64,000 bases of DNA, taken from contig NC_092029.1 in assembly GCF_042242105.1 (NCBI RefSeq), forward strand, positions 14,122,885 through 14,186,884, read 5' to 3'. The DNA comes from Pempheris klunzingeri. Taxonomy: Eukaryota; Chordata; Actinopteri; Acropomatiformes; Pempheridae. The notes below the pieces were generated by a model, which had not been told where the DNA came from, searched no databases, and saw only the letters and a program-made list of their open reading frames with translations. Shown in pieces: positions 36,800 through 49,600 of the stretch. The first letter of the stretch is position 1; each line of letters begins with the position of its first letter. A program made the position numbers and the translations under genes.

Positions 36800-39700
36800 A
36801 TGTCTGAGGGAGAGAACAAGCAGGCCCAGGACACTGTCCACGAAGTGAAGCCGGACTCTGTGGCAGCTGCACCCGCAGGTCAAGTGTCCTCTGTGTCTCC
36901 CCCTGTGTCCATGGTGACCCAGGCTTCGGCTACTGCTGCCACCGAGGATGAGGAGGAGGAGAGCGAGGATGAGTCAGAGATTTTGGAGGAAAGCCCGTGT
37001 GGACGCTGGCAGAAACGCAGAGAAGAGGTAGGGGATCTGTCTGCGGAGGAGTCAGGTTTACCTTCACTGAGGTGCAGATAAGGCCTGATCCGTTATTTTG
37101 TTTCCCCCCTGAAGGTGAATCAGCGCAACGTCCCTGGGATCGATAATGCATACTTGGCCATGGACACTGAGGAAGGAGTTGAGGTGGTGTGGAATGAGGT
37201 CATGTTTTCAGAAAGAAAGAATTTTAAACTACAAGAGGTGGGTGCAGTGCCAGGCCAATGCAGTTCGCTGTGTCTGGAGCAGTTATGTGCACTACAGTCT
37301 GAACGATACCTGTCCGATAATGACAGAATCTGTACCTGCAAGGAATGAACAAGGTTTTAAGGATTGTTCTTGTTGCGTTAGGTCGCTTTCTTTACTGTGA
37401 TCTCACCAACAATGTGGAAGCCTGCTGGTTTTCATTTTCTTCTTTGGTTTTTAAGCTCCTTAAGCAAGTGGTTAGACTTGTTGCTGCCAACAGCGTAGCA
37501 AAGTACCTGTGGAGTACAGAAACAGTTTTCAGAAATTTAATAGGGGAGTGAGTAAGCATGCCAGAAGAAGTATTTAGCCTTTTTTGCTTGTTTGTACCTT
37601 TTGGCATTTTTGGTTTTGCATTGATATTTTCTCACTTGTATCTTGGCTGCAGAAATGGCATCAGTTGAAGATCAATCGATCTTTAATTATATGGCTCCAA
37701 TTCATAAGAAACGTTAACTCAAGACACTTTTTATCCAGAGCTGGTCAAGTCTGCAGTTAGGAGAGCAAGCACTAGGCCACAGTAGTGAGAAATAAAAACC
37801 TAAGACAGAATGTGGCTCAAAGGTGGGCGGCTTCCTGCAGGAGCCGTGATCCAGTCTGTTGCTTATTTTTTCAAATAAAAACGTGAGGGCTAAGTAGTGT
37901 TAAGCCTGCTACTGGATGCGTTTGACCAAGGCTTGTTACCCACAGCTGCTGGAGTTTGAGCCTTAGCTAAAGACTTGGCAAGAGACAGCTGATAGAAAAT
38001 CGGGTGCTCTCGGTCCAATAAAGCTTTAAATACAAATGTTATTTAAAAAAAAAACATGATTAATGGTCTGTAAGGAGTAATGAATAAGACCCAGAGGTGC
38101 TTTTAAGTCTCACTTACAGCAGTGGAGTTTTACCTTTCACCTGCAAGACAGTCTGTCCAACAAGAGAAGATCAGGCCATGAAAAACAACTATGTTATTAA
38201 GACTTGGAGAAAGATGTAACATTCTCTGCACTGTTTTAATTAATTGTTACATGCTGCTGTTTAAAATATGCAACAATGTGTGTCAGTAATTAATCTGTTC
38301 TGTTTTTTTCACACAGGAAAAAGTCAAAGCAGTTTTCGACAATTTGATCCAGCTGGAGCATTTGAACATTGTGAAGTTTCACAAGTACTGGGCGGATGTC
38401 AAAGAGAACAGAGCGAGGGTAGGAGAACATCTCACAAGTCCCGTTTTTCTCACTTGAAATAAAAAGAGCTGTTTGTAATAGCTTTTTATTCTCGCTTGTT
38501 TGCATTTCTTTTTTGTCTGCAGGTCATTTTCATTACTGAATACATGTCCTCAGGAAGCCTCAAACAGTTTTTGAAAAAGACAAAGAAAAACCACAAGACC
38601 ATGAATGAAAAGGTGAGAAAGCTCAGCTGTAACCAAAGTTTCTCAGAAATATTGCTGACAGGTCAAGAACAGTCAATAAAAATCCTTTTTACTCTGCTTG
38701 CTTTTATGAATTATCATTATTATTATTTTACATAGACTTTTATGTTTGGTCCCCTTTTTCTTGTCTGACAGGCCTGGAAGCGCTGGTGCACACAAATACT
38801 GTCTGCACTCAGGTATGAGCTGCAAATGCTGCTGCTGCTGGCAGCTATTTGTTCCCTGGTGTGGTAGCGATGTTTTCTTGACTTTACCCTTCCTTCACTT
38901 GTGTCCAGCTACCTGCACTCCTGCGATCCTCCAATCATCCACGGCAACCTGACCTGTGACACCATCTTCATCCAGCACAACGGCCTCATTAAGATCGGCT
39001 CAGGTAGAGAACTACCAGAACATAAGATCAGGACAGTGTAAATCTGTCCAGTGATACGTCCCTGTGTTTTCTATACAGATGTCCTCACTATTATTATTAT
39101 TATTATTATCAGTAGTACTAGAAGTTGTAGTAGTTGAAGATCTTGAGTTAGTGTTGTCATTATTAAGACGTTCCCCCTTTATTTCAGTTGCTCCAGACAC
39201 CATCAACAACCATGTGAAAACCTGTCGGGAAGAGCAGAAGAGCCTTCACTTCTTCGCTCCAGAATATGGAGGTGAGATGCTCTCCCAGACACTGTTGCAT
39301 TGTGCCTCAGCGTCTCTGTGATATTGATCAGCTTGTTTCTGTTTTCAGCTGTTGCCAACGTTACCACAGCTGTGGATATCTATTCCTTTGGAATGTGCGC
39401 CTTAGAGGTGAGAGCATCCCTCTGTCTGCCATGAGCTGTTAGTCGTATGCCGGCGAGCATAAGCCCTCATTCTGTGTTCCTTATAAAGAGTGAATCAAAA
39501 AAGATAGTGTTAGTTTGAGAATGTGGAAATGCTGTTTATATTCATTCAGTAAACAACACTATCAGGTCTGCAGTGATGGCCGATTGCTTCAAAATGTGTA
39601 ACGTACCGTGAGACTTTAGTTTCGTGTTTGTATTTATGAATCACTTCCAGTCACCACCCTTCTTTGTCCACTCACTTCCTCAGATGGCTGTGTTGGAAAT

Positions 39701-42177
39701 CCAGAGTAATGGAGATTCGTCTTATGTGTCCCAAGAAGCCATAAACAGTGCCATTCAGTCCCTAGAGGACCCACTGCAACGGGTGAGTGGCAGGGAGGCC
39801 AGCCTTTAAAGGCTAGATGGCCAATCGGAACAGAAATCCACAAGTTTTCTCTACTTTTTTCTCCTCGTGCTTCTTCAGGAATTCATCCAGAAGTGTCTGG
39901 AGGTGGACCCCAGTAAGCGACCCACAGCTAAGGAGCTGCTGTTTCACCAGGCCTTGTTTGAGGTGCCCTTACTCAAGCTGCTGGCTGCACACTGCATCGT
40001 CAGCCACCAGCGTGAGTGAAAACACACACACAATTTTGTTTGATTAGTATGAATACTGGCAATTAGTATCTTCGGCTCAAAGAACCTGTCGTGTGAATAT
40101 CTGATTGCCGTCGTCTGTGTTCACCTGCAGATATGATTCCAGAAAATGCTTTAGAAGAAATGACAAAGAACATGGACCCTAACTTGGTGATTGTTGAGGC
40201 TAAAGATGGCGTCCAGATGAAGTAAGTCTGAGCATCACCAAACCAACACTGACGTTTCGAGATGACAAGCATGAAGAAGGTGGTGGAGGTTTTCTGTATA
40301 TATTGCATGTCACAAAGCACTGTGACAAGATTTTGTCTGGACTTTTCATTTTCTGATCTAGTTTAAATGTTGTACCTGAACTCACCTGCTCTGTGGGGAG
40401 TGAAATGAAAAGCTCTGCAGTTTAATTCAGTTGATGATTTTGTCACACTCCGAATGTTCATACTCTAAGTGACAGTTTCCTTTTGCATCAGGCTCTCTCA
40501 GTTTCCTGCCCTTGAGCTGGACAAGTTCCTGGAAGATGTAAGGTAAGAGAACAATCGTGCTACAGCTGGAAACATACTAGGAAACGAATGCGCTGTTTAT
40601 TTGTCTGTGATCTGAAGATTCTGGCTGAATGCCTCGGCCTGCTGGTTAGCACGAGAATTGCTCACCTTCTACTGAAACTGTCTGAAGCCAAAAATGGCAG
40701 CTGAATATGTCCATAATCTGTAAAACTTGATGTAGGGCATCGTGTGTTCAACATGCATAGTAAGTAAAACCCCAGTTTAAAAAAAAAAATAAAATAAAAA
40801 ATTCTCCGGTGTTCAGGGCACAACTGCACAGCGTGATGTCATTTCCAGAAATCTGTCCAAAGCTGAAGCTGTGCCTCTTTTCTTGTACCAGGAATGGGAT
40901 CTATCCTCTGACTGCGTTTGGGATACCATGTCCACAACAACCTCAGCAGGAGACGGTGAAGTCGCCCATAGTGCCCCCCTCGGTGAAAACCCCAACTCCT
41001 GAACCCGCAGAGCTGGAGACCAGGAAGGTGAGGACTGGCATGTGGGAGCACACAGAAATCAGATCTCTGTCAGATAATGTTAACAAATGCTTACGGTTTG
41101 TTTTCACAAGTAAAGTCAGTGAATTACTTTCACCACAAAACCTGTTAGATATTCATATGATTAGTTTCTTAATTATCCACAAAGTTGATGGAAATAATTG
41201 AGGATATTTAGAGTATAGAAAGTACAATTTTAGGTTCCCTGTTGTCTACGTGTAGAATAAAACACTAGAAGAGTATTATGCGAGTTGTTTCCTTCATGAT
41301 AATTTATTTGCACAGTTAAGATTTGCAGTCACTACTTCATGCTGATGTAGCACTTGATCCCTTTCTGACCGTAGTCTGCATGTGGATGTGTCGTGTGCTT
41401 ATGTAAATGAAGCTGTTTTCAATGCGGTTCTCCACAGGTCCTCCAGATGCAGTGCAATATTGAGCCTGTTGATGAGGGCACCAAGCATCACGTGAGTTTC
41501 TGTTCTTCCTGTCTGATGAGTACTTTCATGCTGTATGTGTTGGTAGACTTTTGAATGGGCTTTTTTTTTTTTTAAATTCTCCTTCCAGCTGACACTGCTG
41601 CTGAAACTTGAGGATAAATTGAACAGGCACTTAAGCTGTGATTTGTTACCAAGTGAGTATCTTTATTTCCTTAAGTTCCCTAAATGGTTGTAACAGACTT
41701 GGCATGTACACCATCACTATGCTAGCCTCACCTTTTTGGTCATTTTCATGCTTTTATTTGATGGTTGAAATTAGAGACACGATGGAGAGAGAGAAGGGGT
41801 TGGTGGCTTAAACCCTAATGCTGACGTTATACAGTTGTTACAAAAAAAGGACAGACTAAGAGTCTTCACACCTCTGTGACTGTCATATCCTTGTGTCTTT
41901 GCTCAGATGAGAACGTGCAGGAGCTGGCTGTGGAGCTTGTTCAGCTGGGATTCATCAGTGAGGTAAGTGGAGTTCATCATCGTGACCCTGCTGACCTGAG
42001 CACTCACACACCCCAGCAGCCCAGCTTGAGGGTAAAATGAGCCCCTAAGATGTTTTTAACCTCCCTTTCTCTCAATTTCAGGGCGATCAGCCACGACTTG
42101 CATCTGTTCTTGAAGAGGCCTTTTCAAAGTTCTACAGCCGGAACGGTTCCCTCAATCCGGTGACTGTCTCCTCGTAG
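36800..42177 (+). CDS. nrbp1: Nuclear receptor binding protein 1 (pseudokinase)
   Basis: Adaptor pseudokinase of the WNK-like branch, reported in ER-Golgi traffic and as a substrate receptor in cullin ubiquitin ligase complexes. Coding exons: 36800-37027, 37115-37237, 38317-38418, 38523-38612, 38772-38812, 38909-39003, 39188-39271, 39349-39407, 39684-39782, 39879-40011, 40131-40221, 40492-40542, 40892-41027, 41438-41491, 41589-41652, 41907-41962, 42082-42177. This is 533 aa (human 535) with all phases consistent. Seen: acidic N-terminus with [16 protein letters not shown], kinase-like fold with HRD replaced by HGN (206-208) and DFG replaced by GSV (225-227), and C-terminal [10 protein letters not shown] and [17 protein letters not shown]. 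The start is in the exon after a non-coding first exon and matches MSEGE of the family. It is one of the most conserved genes in the window. Confidence 0.96.
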
Positions 42178-45100
42178 CGGAGGACCCCATAGACCTTCTC
42201 TCAGCCCTCCTCGTCCTCTACGACAGGACTAGCTTTTTGCTCCACCTCTAAGTTGCAGGAAAGCTTTGTGAGGATAGAGGAGGAAGCCTTGGTCTGGTTG
42301 CGGATCCTGCAGCCTGTCCTTGTATCTTCTGGTGGGAAAAGCTGCCACTAAGTGGTTGTTGCTTTCCATCTTTTTTTTTTTTTTTTGTTTTTGTTTTTTT
42401 TTCCTCCCACCCAATACAGCCATTTGCTTCTCTTTTAAAAGAGGAAATTCTAGTTGCAACTTCAAGGAAAATACAAATGTTTTCACCTTTTGGCTTATTT
42501 CTCTCAGTTCTGAAGTAGTGAAGAAATGGTAGAGGTGAGCCAAATTAAAAATGCATAATAGCAGTATTTTCCTTAAGTCAGTATTAAAACTGTATTTTAA
42601 ACGTTTTTACTTAAAACTGTTAAATAGTTGTCTGTATGAAAAAACCTCTTTGTCCTGGCATACTGAAGTGTATGTATTGTTGTAAGGTTAAGTCTGGCTG
42701 TCTGGTCCTTTAAACTTTCTCTTGAGCAGCGGAGCGAGGCCATCTCCCTACCTTGTATCGGTTTTCAAAGACTCAAATGCATCAAGCTAGTAATGCAACA
42801 GATACAGCGTCACTTTTACTTCAAAATTCTGTAATTATTCAACGTAGTCATGAAACATGCAGCCGCAACACAATCCGAAGAGCTACGGCTAAAATATGAA
42901 AAAATCAATCTATTTATTTGTGTACTCGAGTGTGTATTGTAATTCACTTCCAGCACTAAGCCCAGTGGTTGTGTGAATGTATGCTTTTAGTTGCTTCTTT
43001 AAAATCAAGCCGTTTCTTTGAAAAGGAGGGTGTTGTCACTTAATTGTGGTCCAACTACTACTGTAGCTCCTGTTTTACAAGTAGCCCGTTACAGCACTTA
43101 CTGATTAGGGCTAGACCAATAAAAAGTTGTATTTAGGTGGCATTTTACACAGGAGAGGTTGGTCAGATCCATGTGAAGATGCCTCGCGTGGAAGCACATG
43201 ATCTGCCGTGTTTTCGTCTGCAGGTTTGGGGAGCGCGTGTGTGCTTTTCTATGTCGAAATAGAAACTGATGCATGCAACAAGCTTGCTTCTGGAGTTGGT
43301 TCGCTTTATCATTTTAACGATGGTGGTGATAGATTCCAATAATTTATCATGCAGAGGAAGTTTCGTCAGTGTAGGCCTGTCAACATTTAGATTTTGTGGC
43401 TCTGAATCATTAGTTTCCTTCATGGCTGAGGTATTCTGCGTGACACCAGAGCTAAAACTTGCCCTCCCACGTAGATAATCAGTTATTGGCTCAGACCACC
43501 CTTATATGTTAACTGTTTGGGGATCTCTCTGCTAGTTTGCACTGCTGTATACTTTTATATTATGTTGGAAATGTCCTGTGGCCTCTGGCTCCTTCACACT
43601 AACAGGAGGAACTTAAGACAAATTGGAAATGGCGTCATTAAAGATTTAGTTTTTCATCCAGCCTCGTCTTCTCTATGCTGTGACTACCTTCTGACAGGGT
43701 CTGTAGATAATGCAAGATACAAGTGTGGGACTGCCTGGCATGCTTGTAACCATCTTGTACACTGTATGCTGGACACTGTGCTCTGTCTCTGCAATGCATA
43801 ACCCCCTTTTTTCACTTCCTGAAATAAAAATTTACACTATCAGCACTTCAGGTCTTTGTTTGGTGTGAACTTGCTGTACGAGGGGATTTCCGCCAATACA
43901 GAAAACCACATAAGCATTACACCACAACAATTTCAGTATTTTTGGAAGAAGATTTAGGACAGAAGCATTTTGGTTTGGCCTTAAATGCAGTGGTTCCCAA
44001 ACTGAGGTCGGGATGTGTCCTAAGAGAAACATGAAGGCTTGTACGAAGATTGTAAAGAATTAGAAATTATTTGTCTTTCTCTGCCAATCATGCCAGGTGA
44101 AAATCTGCTTTGGTTTCTATGTGAAGACACCCATAAGGTAAAATGGAGTTCCACAGGGTTCTGTCCTCGGTGCACTTATATATTGAACCATACACTATGG
44201 AGCAGGCTGTCACATGTATGCAGGTGACACTGGTGTATTTATGTCTATTAGAAGGATTTCCTCTTAAGTATTACATGTATGTTTACATCTACATAACTTG
44301 GCTCCCCAGGTGTTCAGTTGTGTGTTTGCATTGTGGAAAATGTACAATTTGGTGCAGATTTACCTTTAACATTAGAAAACAGAGTAACGCTCAAAGTACA
44401 AAATGTACAAAAAGACACAAATGAGACAAAATACAATTGTTTAAATTATTTATACAAAAACCCCCCATCCTGGTGTGTCAGGAGTGTGACCTCTACCCTC
44501 AGAGCGTCACTGCTTGAATTAATCATTTGTTCAAAATTTTAAGAAACTGTAGCCCTTGTACAAGTATATTCATGTACATACTTAAAGTCACAATGTGTGC
44601 TCAAATAACAGTTGAATAAAACACATTTCATGCTGACAAACACGTTGCCGTACAAAATTACAGCAGTATAGTAAAAGTACAGCGAGACTAAAAATAGTTT
44701 TGATATAAAACACCCTAGAAACGCACTCTAAATAAAAAGCTACCAAAATGGCGACATCCAGTTCATGAGTGTTTTTCAACTGCGTGGGTATTTTCAATTC
44801 TGTACATTGTTAAGTAAAAAAAGAAAAGAAACGAAAAAACTACAAAAACAGTACATAGCACTTCAATTCAAACACATTACTCTTTCACATTAAATTTGTG
44901 TTTTACTTCCAGGGTTGAAAGTAATGTATATAGGCACAGTAATCAAATTCATGAACTGAGTTTGGTCAACACAACTCATGGACAAACTCTAATTCTGGCC
45001 GACCAAACAAAGTGGCAGCAACTCAGTTTGCCTTTTCACACTTTCTCTCTTTTCCAGGAGTTCGCTGCTGTGGAGTCGACAGCTGCCGGCCATCAAAATG

Positions 45101-46612
45101 TGGCTGTTAGCTGTCAGCTGAAACAAAGACAGATAATAGCCGCTCTGTTTACTGCATCGCCTCAACTTCATCAGCTCACTCCGACAATTAATCGTCACTC
45201 ACAAAACTCGAGAAGCTTCGCACAAAAAAACTCTGTGGGGTCACACAAAAGTGTATTTTAGATTTTTAGGTGTTAATTTGATGAACCCATGACTTTCATC
45301 TGAATTTCAGCACAAGTGAAATCATCTTAACGCAGTATTTACAGGCATAGACAAGAGCATCTTGTTGCATATCTTCCTTAAAAATTGATTTTAAATCTAA
45401 TATGCTGATGTCAGGTAATAATTTTTTAAGTTTTGAGAGAATTGTATATAGAATACTGTTTGGACCTAATATTTATATCTTATCAAATAAAGGTTTATTT
45501 CATTTTATCATCTCCCTACAATCATATTGAGACATATATCGAGATATGGTTCACAGTTCTTACCGCTGAATCAACAGCATGGAACCTTCATATCTGACTG
45601 GGCCTTTTTTCACAGAGGACATTTTGACACGTCTCAGAAGGAATGCGCTCACACTGTCATGACTTAATGGGAAACCTGAATACAACACAGACACAGTTTA
45701 AAATGTCTGCTGCAAAAAAAGACTCATTAGATGCTTTTGTTGCACTAAAGAAGTCATTTGTCTCAAAGGCATAAACAAGATTTAAAATTCTGATCATGTT
45801 ATTTTGAATGCTTTAGTCAATATCACTGCAGAGCCACATCAGTCAATCCATTTAACTAAAACAAAGGTTATAGCAGTCTGTAAAATCCTACACCTTTGTC
45901 AGTATTATACTTCTGATGAAGACGAATATTACTGAGTTTTACTTTCACGGCAGGAAATATGTTATAGTCACTGGGTCTTTCAAAGCTTCATTAGGAAGTT
46001 TGTTAGAGGGGCGAGCAAGATTTATGAGTTAAATTTTGATCTTCAATATCCAGAAATCATGTGACATTGAATTAGCAGCAGATTCATGCCTACTTCGCTG
46101 AGATCATTAAAGCCTACAGACAAGAGAGGCAGAACATCTGGGACCATTCAAATTAGCTTAGGAAAAGCTTATTTCATTGTTTTGTCACTTGTCTCTTGCC
46201 TGGAAAATATCCCAACCAATACCAGATTCTCATTTAGACAAATCTACAGGGTCTGAATTTGAAGAAATGTTGTGCTTTTCTCTCTTGAATCCCAACTAGA
46301 TGGTTTATGCTGTTAGGACAAGTGTATTGTTACATAAAAATTGTGCCTACAGCAGCTCTGCATATTAGATATTTTGGAGTGAAACTCCTCAATTGTCGAT
46401 GAAACAGGAAATATCTGTAATAATGTCAATAGCACCATCAGTGCAGCTAAAGGCATTCGACTTGTGGAGGCTCGTTCTGGTTCCACTTATAGCTGGAAGT
46501 AGATGACTTCATGGTGTCATTTAGCTCTGCGATAAAATCCATTCCCCTCGTGGCTTATGACGGAGGGGTCTGCCAAAGAGGTCTGAGGATTTGAAAAAGG
46601 CGATGACATCCT
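42178..46612. other. nrbp1 3' UTR and spacer to macoilin
   Basis: The NRBP1 3' UTR probably runs to the AATAAA at 43823-43828, about 1.65 kb after the stop. At 43988, CAGTGGTTCCCAAACTG resembles the end of a hAT/Charlie-like element, but no partner end is seen. The rest, 44050-46600, is AT-rich and holds no recognisable gene. Part of it may be macoilin 3' UTR, depending on which poly(A) site is used. Confidence 0.55.
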
Positions 46613-49600
46613 TTATTTCTTCAGACACTGGTACATCAGAGCCCGTGGATTCAGCATGTAGCGCTCGGAGTTGATCAGCTTGGTGAGATACTGCGGCACC
46701 GGGGGCCGAGGAGCCATGTAGGATACGCCGGGACTGACGGCCATCACCTCCGCGATCTTCTGCTTCATCTCCCTTATCTCCCGGTCCTGCTTCATTACTT
46801 TATCTGTCAGACAGGCGTAATGTAAGTGCGTGTGAGGGGGTGGAGACGACAGCATGTTCAGAATATTTTAACTTGTTTATGAAGCTGGATTCTTAGGAGT
46901 TATTCTCCTCCCTTCAGCTTCTGCAACTAGAAAAACTACGGTTATGTAAAGTCCATGTGTCTGATACCAAATGTCCTTAATGACACAAATGGAAAAAAAG
47001 AAAAACTCTATGACGACTGCAGATCAGATAGAAGCGGGGAAAGAGTAATAGTCAATTATCTTTTCTGGCAATACGCCGACTTTTTGTCCAAAATTTCAAG
47101 TCAGACTAATAATGACTGAGTTTTGTTTCTCATGTTTGTGTAGCGCCATCTGCAGGCTAAGGTCATGAAAGGTCATGAAAATGAATTGTGTATCACGTCT
47201 GGTCAAATCTGGATCACATTTGGAGTATGAATGGTCAAAAAACTGCAATGTCAGACAGTCTGTTAATACAAAAATCTGTGCAGGCTCTTTGGTTCATGGT
47301 AATCTGGTGCTAATTTTTGAGATATCCTGTTAATAAACATATGGAGGAAGAATCAGGGCTTAAAACACAGAATAGCCCTTTTAGCAGAGGCAGTAAGCCG
47401 AGCAAGTCATCCACCACAGGCACTACGACTGCACAATAATTTAAAATTAAGTTGCACAGGGAGACAGAACAAAAGCTCAGAGAAGGAGTGGCAACCTTGA
47501 GCGATTTCCAGCTGTCTGCGGGCGTCTCCCAGAGCCGAGAAGAGGTCCAGCTTGATGCGAGTCTCGGCGCTCAGGTTGTACTCCAGATGTTGAGCTTTCT
47601 CCTGCATGGCTGACAGAGTGGACAGCAGCATGTCCGTCTCTTTCTCCACACAGCGGTACTTCTCCAAAGCCTGAGTCCAAAAAACACATCAAAACACTGA
47701 GAACGTGTGAAACATCAATGGACCACCTGGGGGAGACGGTGCTTTGGTTTCCTAAGTATCTTTAAAGTTTCATAGTCAGAGCATCTTTTGTGTTCAGGTT
47801 TGTTCACTTCAGAGCTGCAACCATTAATCGTTTAGTTGTCAACTATTACATTAATTGCCAACTATTTTGATAATCGATTAATCGGTTTGAGTAATTTTTC
47901 TAAGAAATTTGGTAAAAAATTCCAGCTTCTAAGTATGACTATTTTCTGGTTTCTTCACTCCTCTGTGACAGTAAAGTGAATATTTTGTGTTGTGGACAAA
48001 ATAACACATTTGAAAACGTCATCTTGGGCTTTGAGGAACCCCGATCGTCATTATTCACCATTTACAGGCCAAGAAACCATCGATTAAATCGAGGGAACAC
48101 TCGACATACTCATGGACAGTAAAAATAACTGTTAGTTGCAGCCGTAATTCACTTAGGGAACCAATGCATCATAGAGAAAAGCATTTCCACACACTGATGA
48201 TGAATTTGGCCAGCCATTCAAAAAACATGAAAGCTGCACATTATTACAGAGACGCTAAGAGGGATGATTCTTTCTGTGTTAACATTAACTTTGAACAGCT
48301 TCCTCACATTCGGAGGGAGGTGACCTGTGCTCTTTTATTAAAGCAGTGCAGTGTTTTTATGAAAGACCTGGCTTCAGTTTGAGCATGCGTCATGAAGAGG
48401 ATGCCACTAAAATGAAATCAAATACCACACAGTACGCAATGTACACACCTGATGCCAAAACAACAAAAACACCCATACAGCATTACTTCAGACTGATATG
48501 ATGACAAAGTGCAATATGATGACTGCAGGCCAAAATAAAATAGATTAAAGAAACTAGTAATTGTCCCCCAGTGAAAACCGTTTTTTTTTTTCTAAAAAAA
48601 ATTCACAAAGACAAGGACTTATAGACATCAAAATCAGACGGAAAACAGCAAACAGACTACATGGCCAAACTGAGGACAACCAAGTACTGGAACACTTGAG
48701 ACTCACAGACACTTAAACTCACAGGTTCATTCCCAAATAGAGCAAAAAGATACCTCAACATCACTCTCTAGATCTACCACACGACTCTCTTTCACTTGAT
48801 ACTCCAGCTGTAGTTGTTTGTACTCTGTCTCTAGATCTTTAACCCTTTTCCTTAACATTTGGGTCTCACAGTGTTCCTGCCTGGTGTAGGAGACGGAGAG
48901 AATGACAGTTTTGAGCAATAAGAGAGGAGTTTCATGGGAAATGAAGACCAGTTTACACAGAAAGAAACATGACATTTCATTTGCATTCTTTTTTTATATT
49001 AATAAAATAATAAAAAGGAAAAATATCAACCTGTAAAAACTCATGTGTGCATTAAAGGAATAGTGGGACACCACTGTCATGTCTGTACTTTCAATATAAA
49101 GCTACAGCTACAGTTAGCTTAACTTAGCACAAAGACTGGAAACAGAGGGAAACTGCTAGCCTAGCTCTGTCCAAAGGGAACCATGTGTGCCTACTAACGC
49201 CTCCAAGGCTCACTGATCATCTTATATCTCATTTCTTATAACGAGTACATAAATAAAAGTGTGTGCTTTTGACAGGGGGTTATATTTTTTAGTGACTCCC
49301 AAGAAACAGCCCTGCAAATATCTCCCCTTAAACCACAAATTCTGTGCTTTTGAACTGTTGGTGTGCAAATTGAACAAATAAGATATACAGTTTTAATTGG
49401 TGAGGTTCAGAGATGTTGGGAGGCAGCTTCCTTACTTTTGGACAGAGCCAGGCTACTGTTTCCCCCTCGTTTCCAGTCTTCAGCATTTAATTACAGTGTA
49501 CTCAGTAGCATATAAGTGCAGATCCAGCTTTACTTTCAAGGCACGAAGCCTCTTCAGTAACAAGGAGGTGTGATTACCTGTTTGTTAGGCTCCGTGCTGT

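Noticed and set aside
44896-45261. 121-aa plus-strand ORF between NRBP1 and macoilin
   Set aside because: The composition is that of non-coding DNA, with no domain and no flanking splice sites. It may be macoilin 3' UTR.
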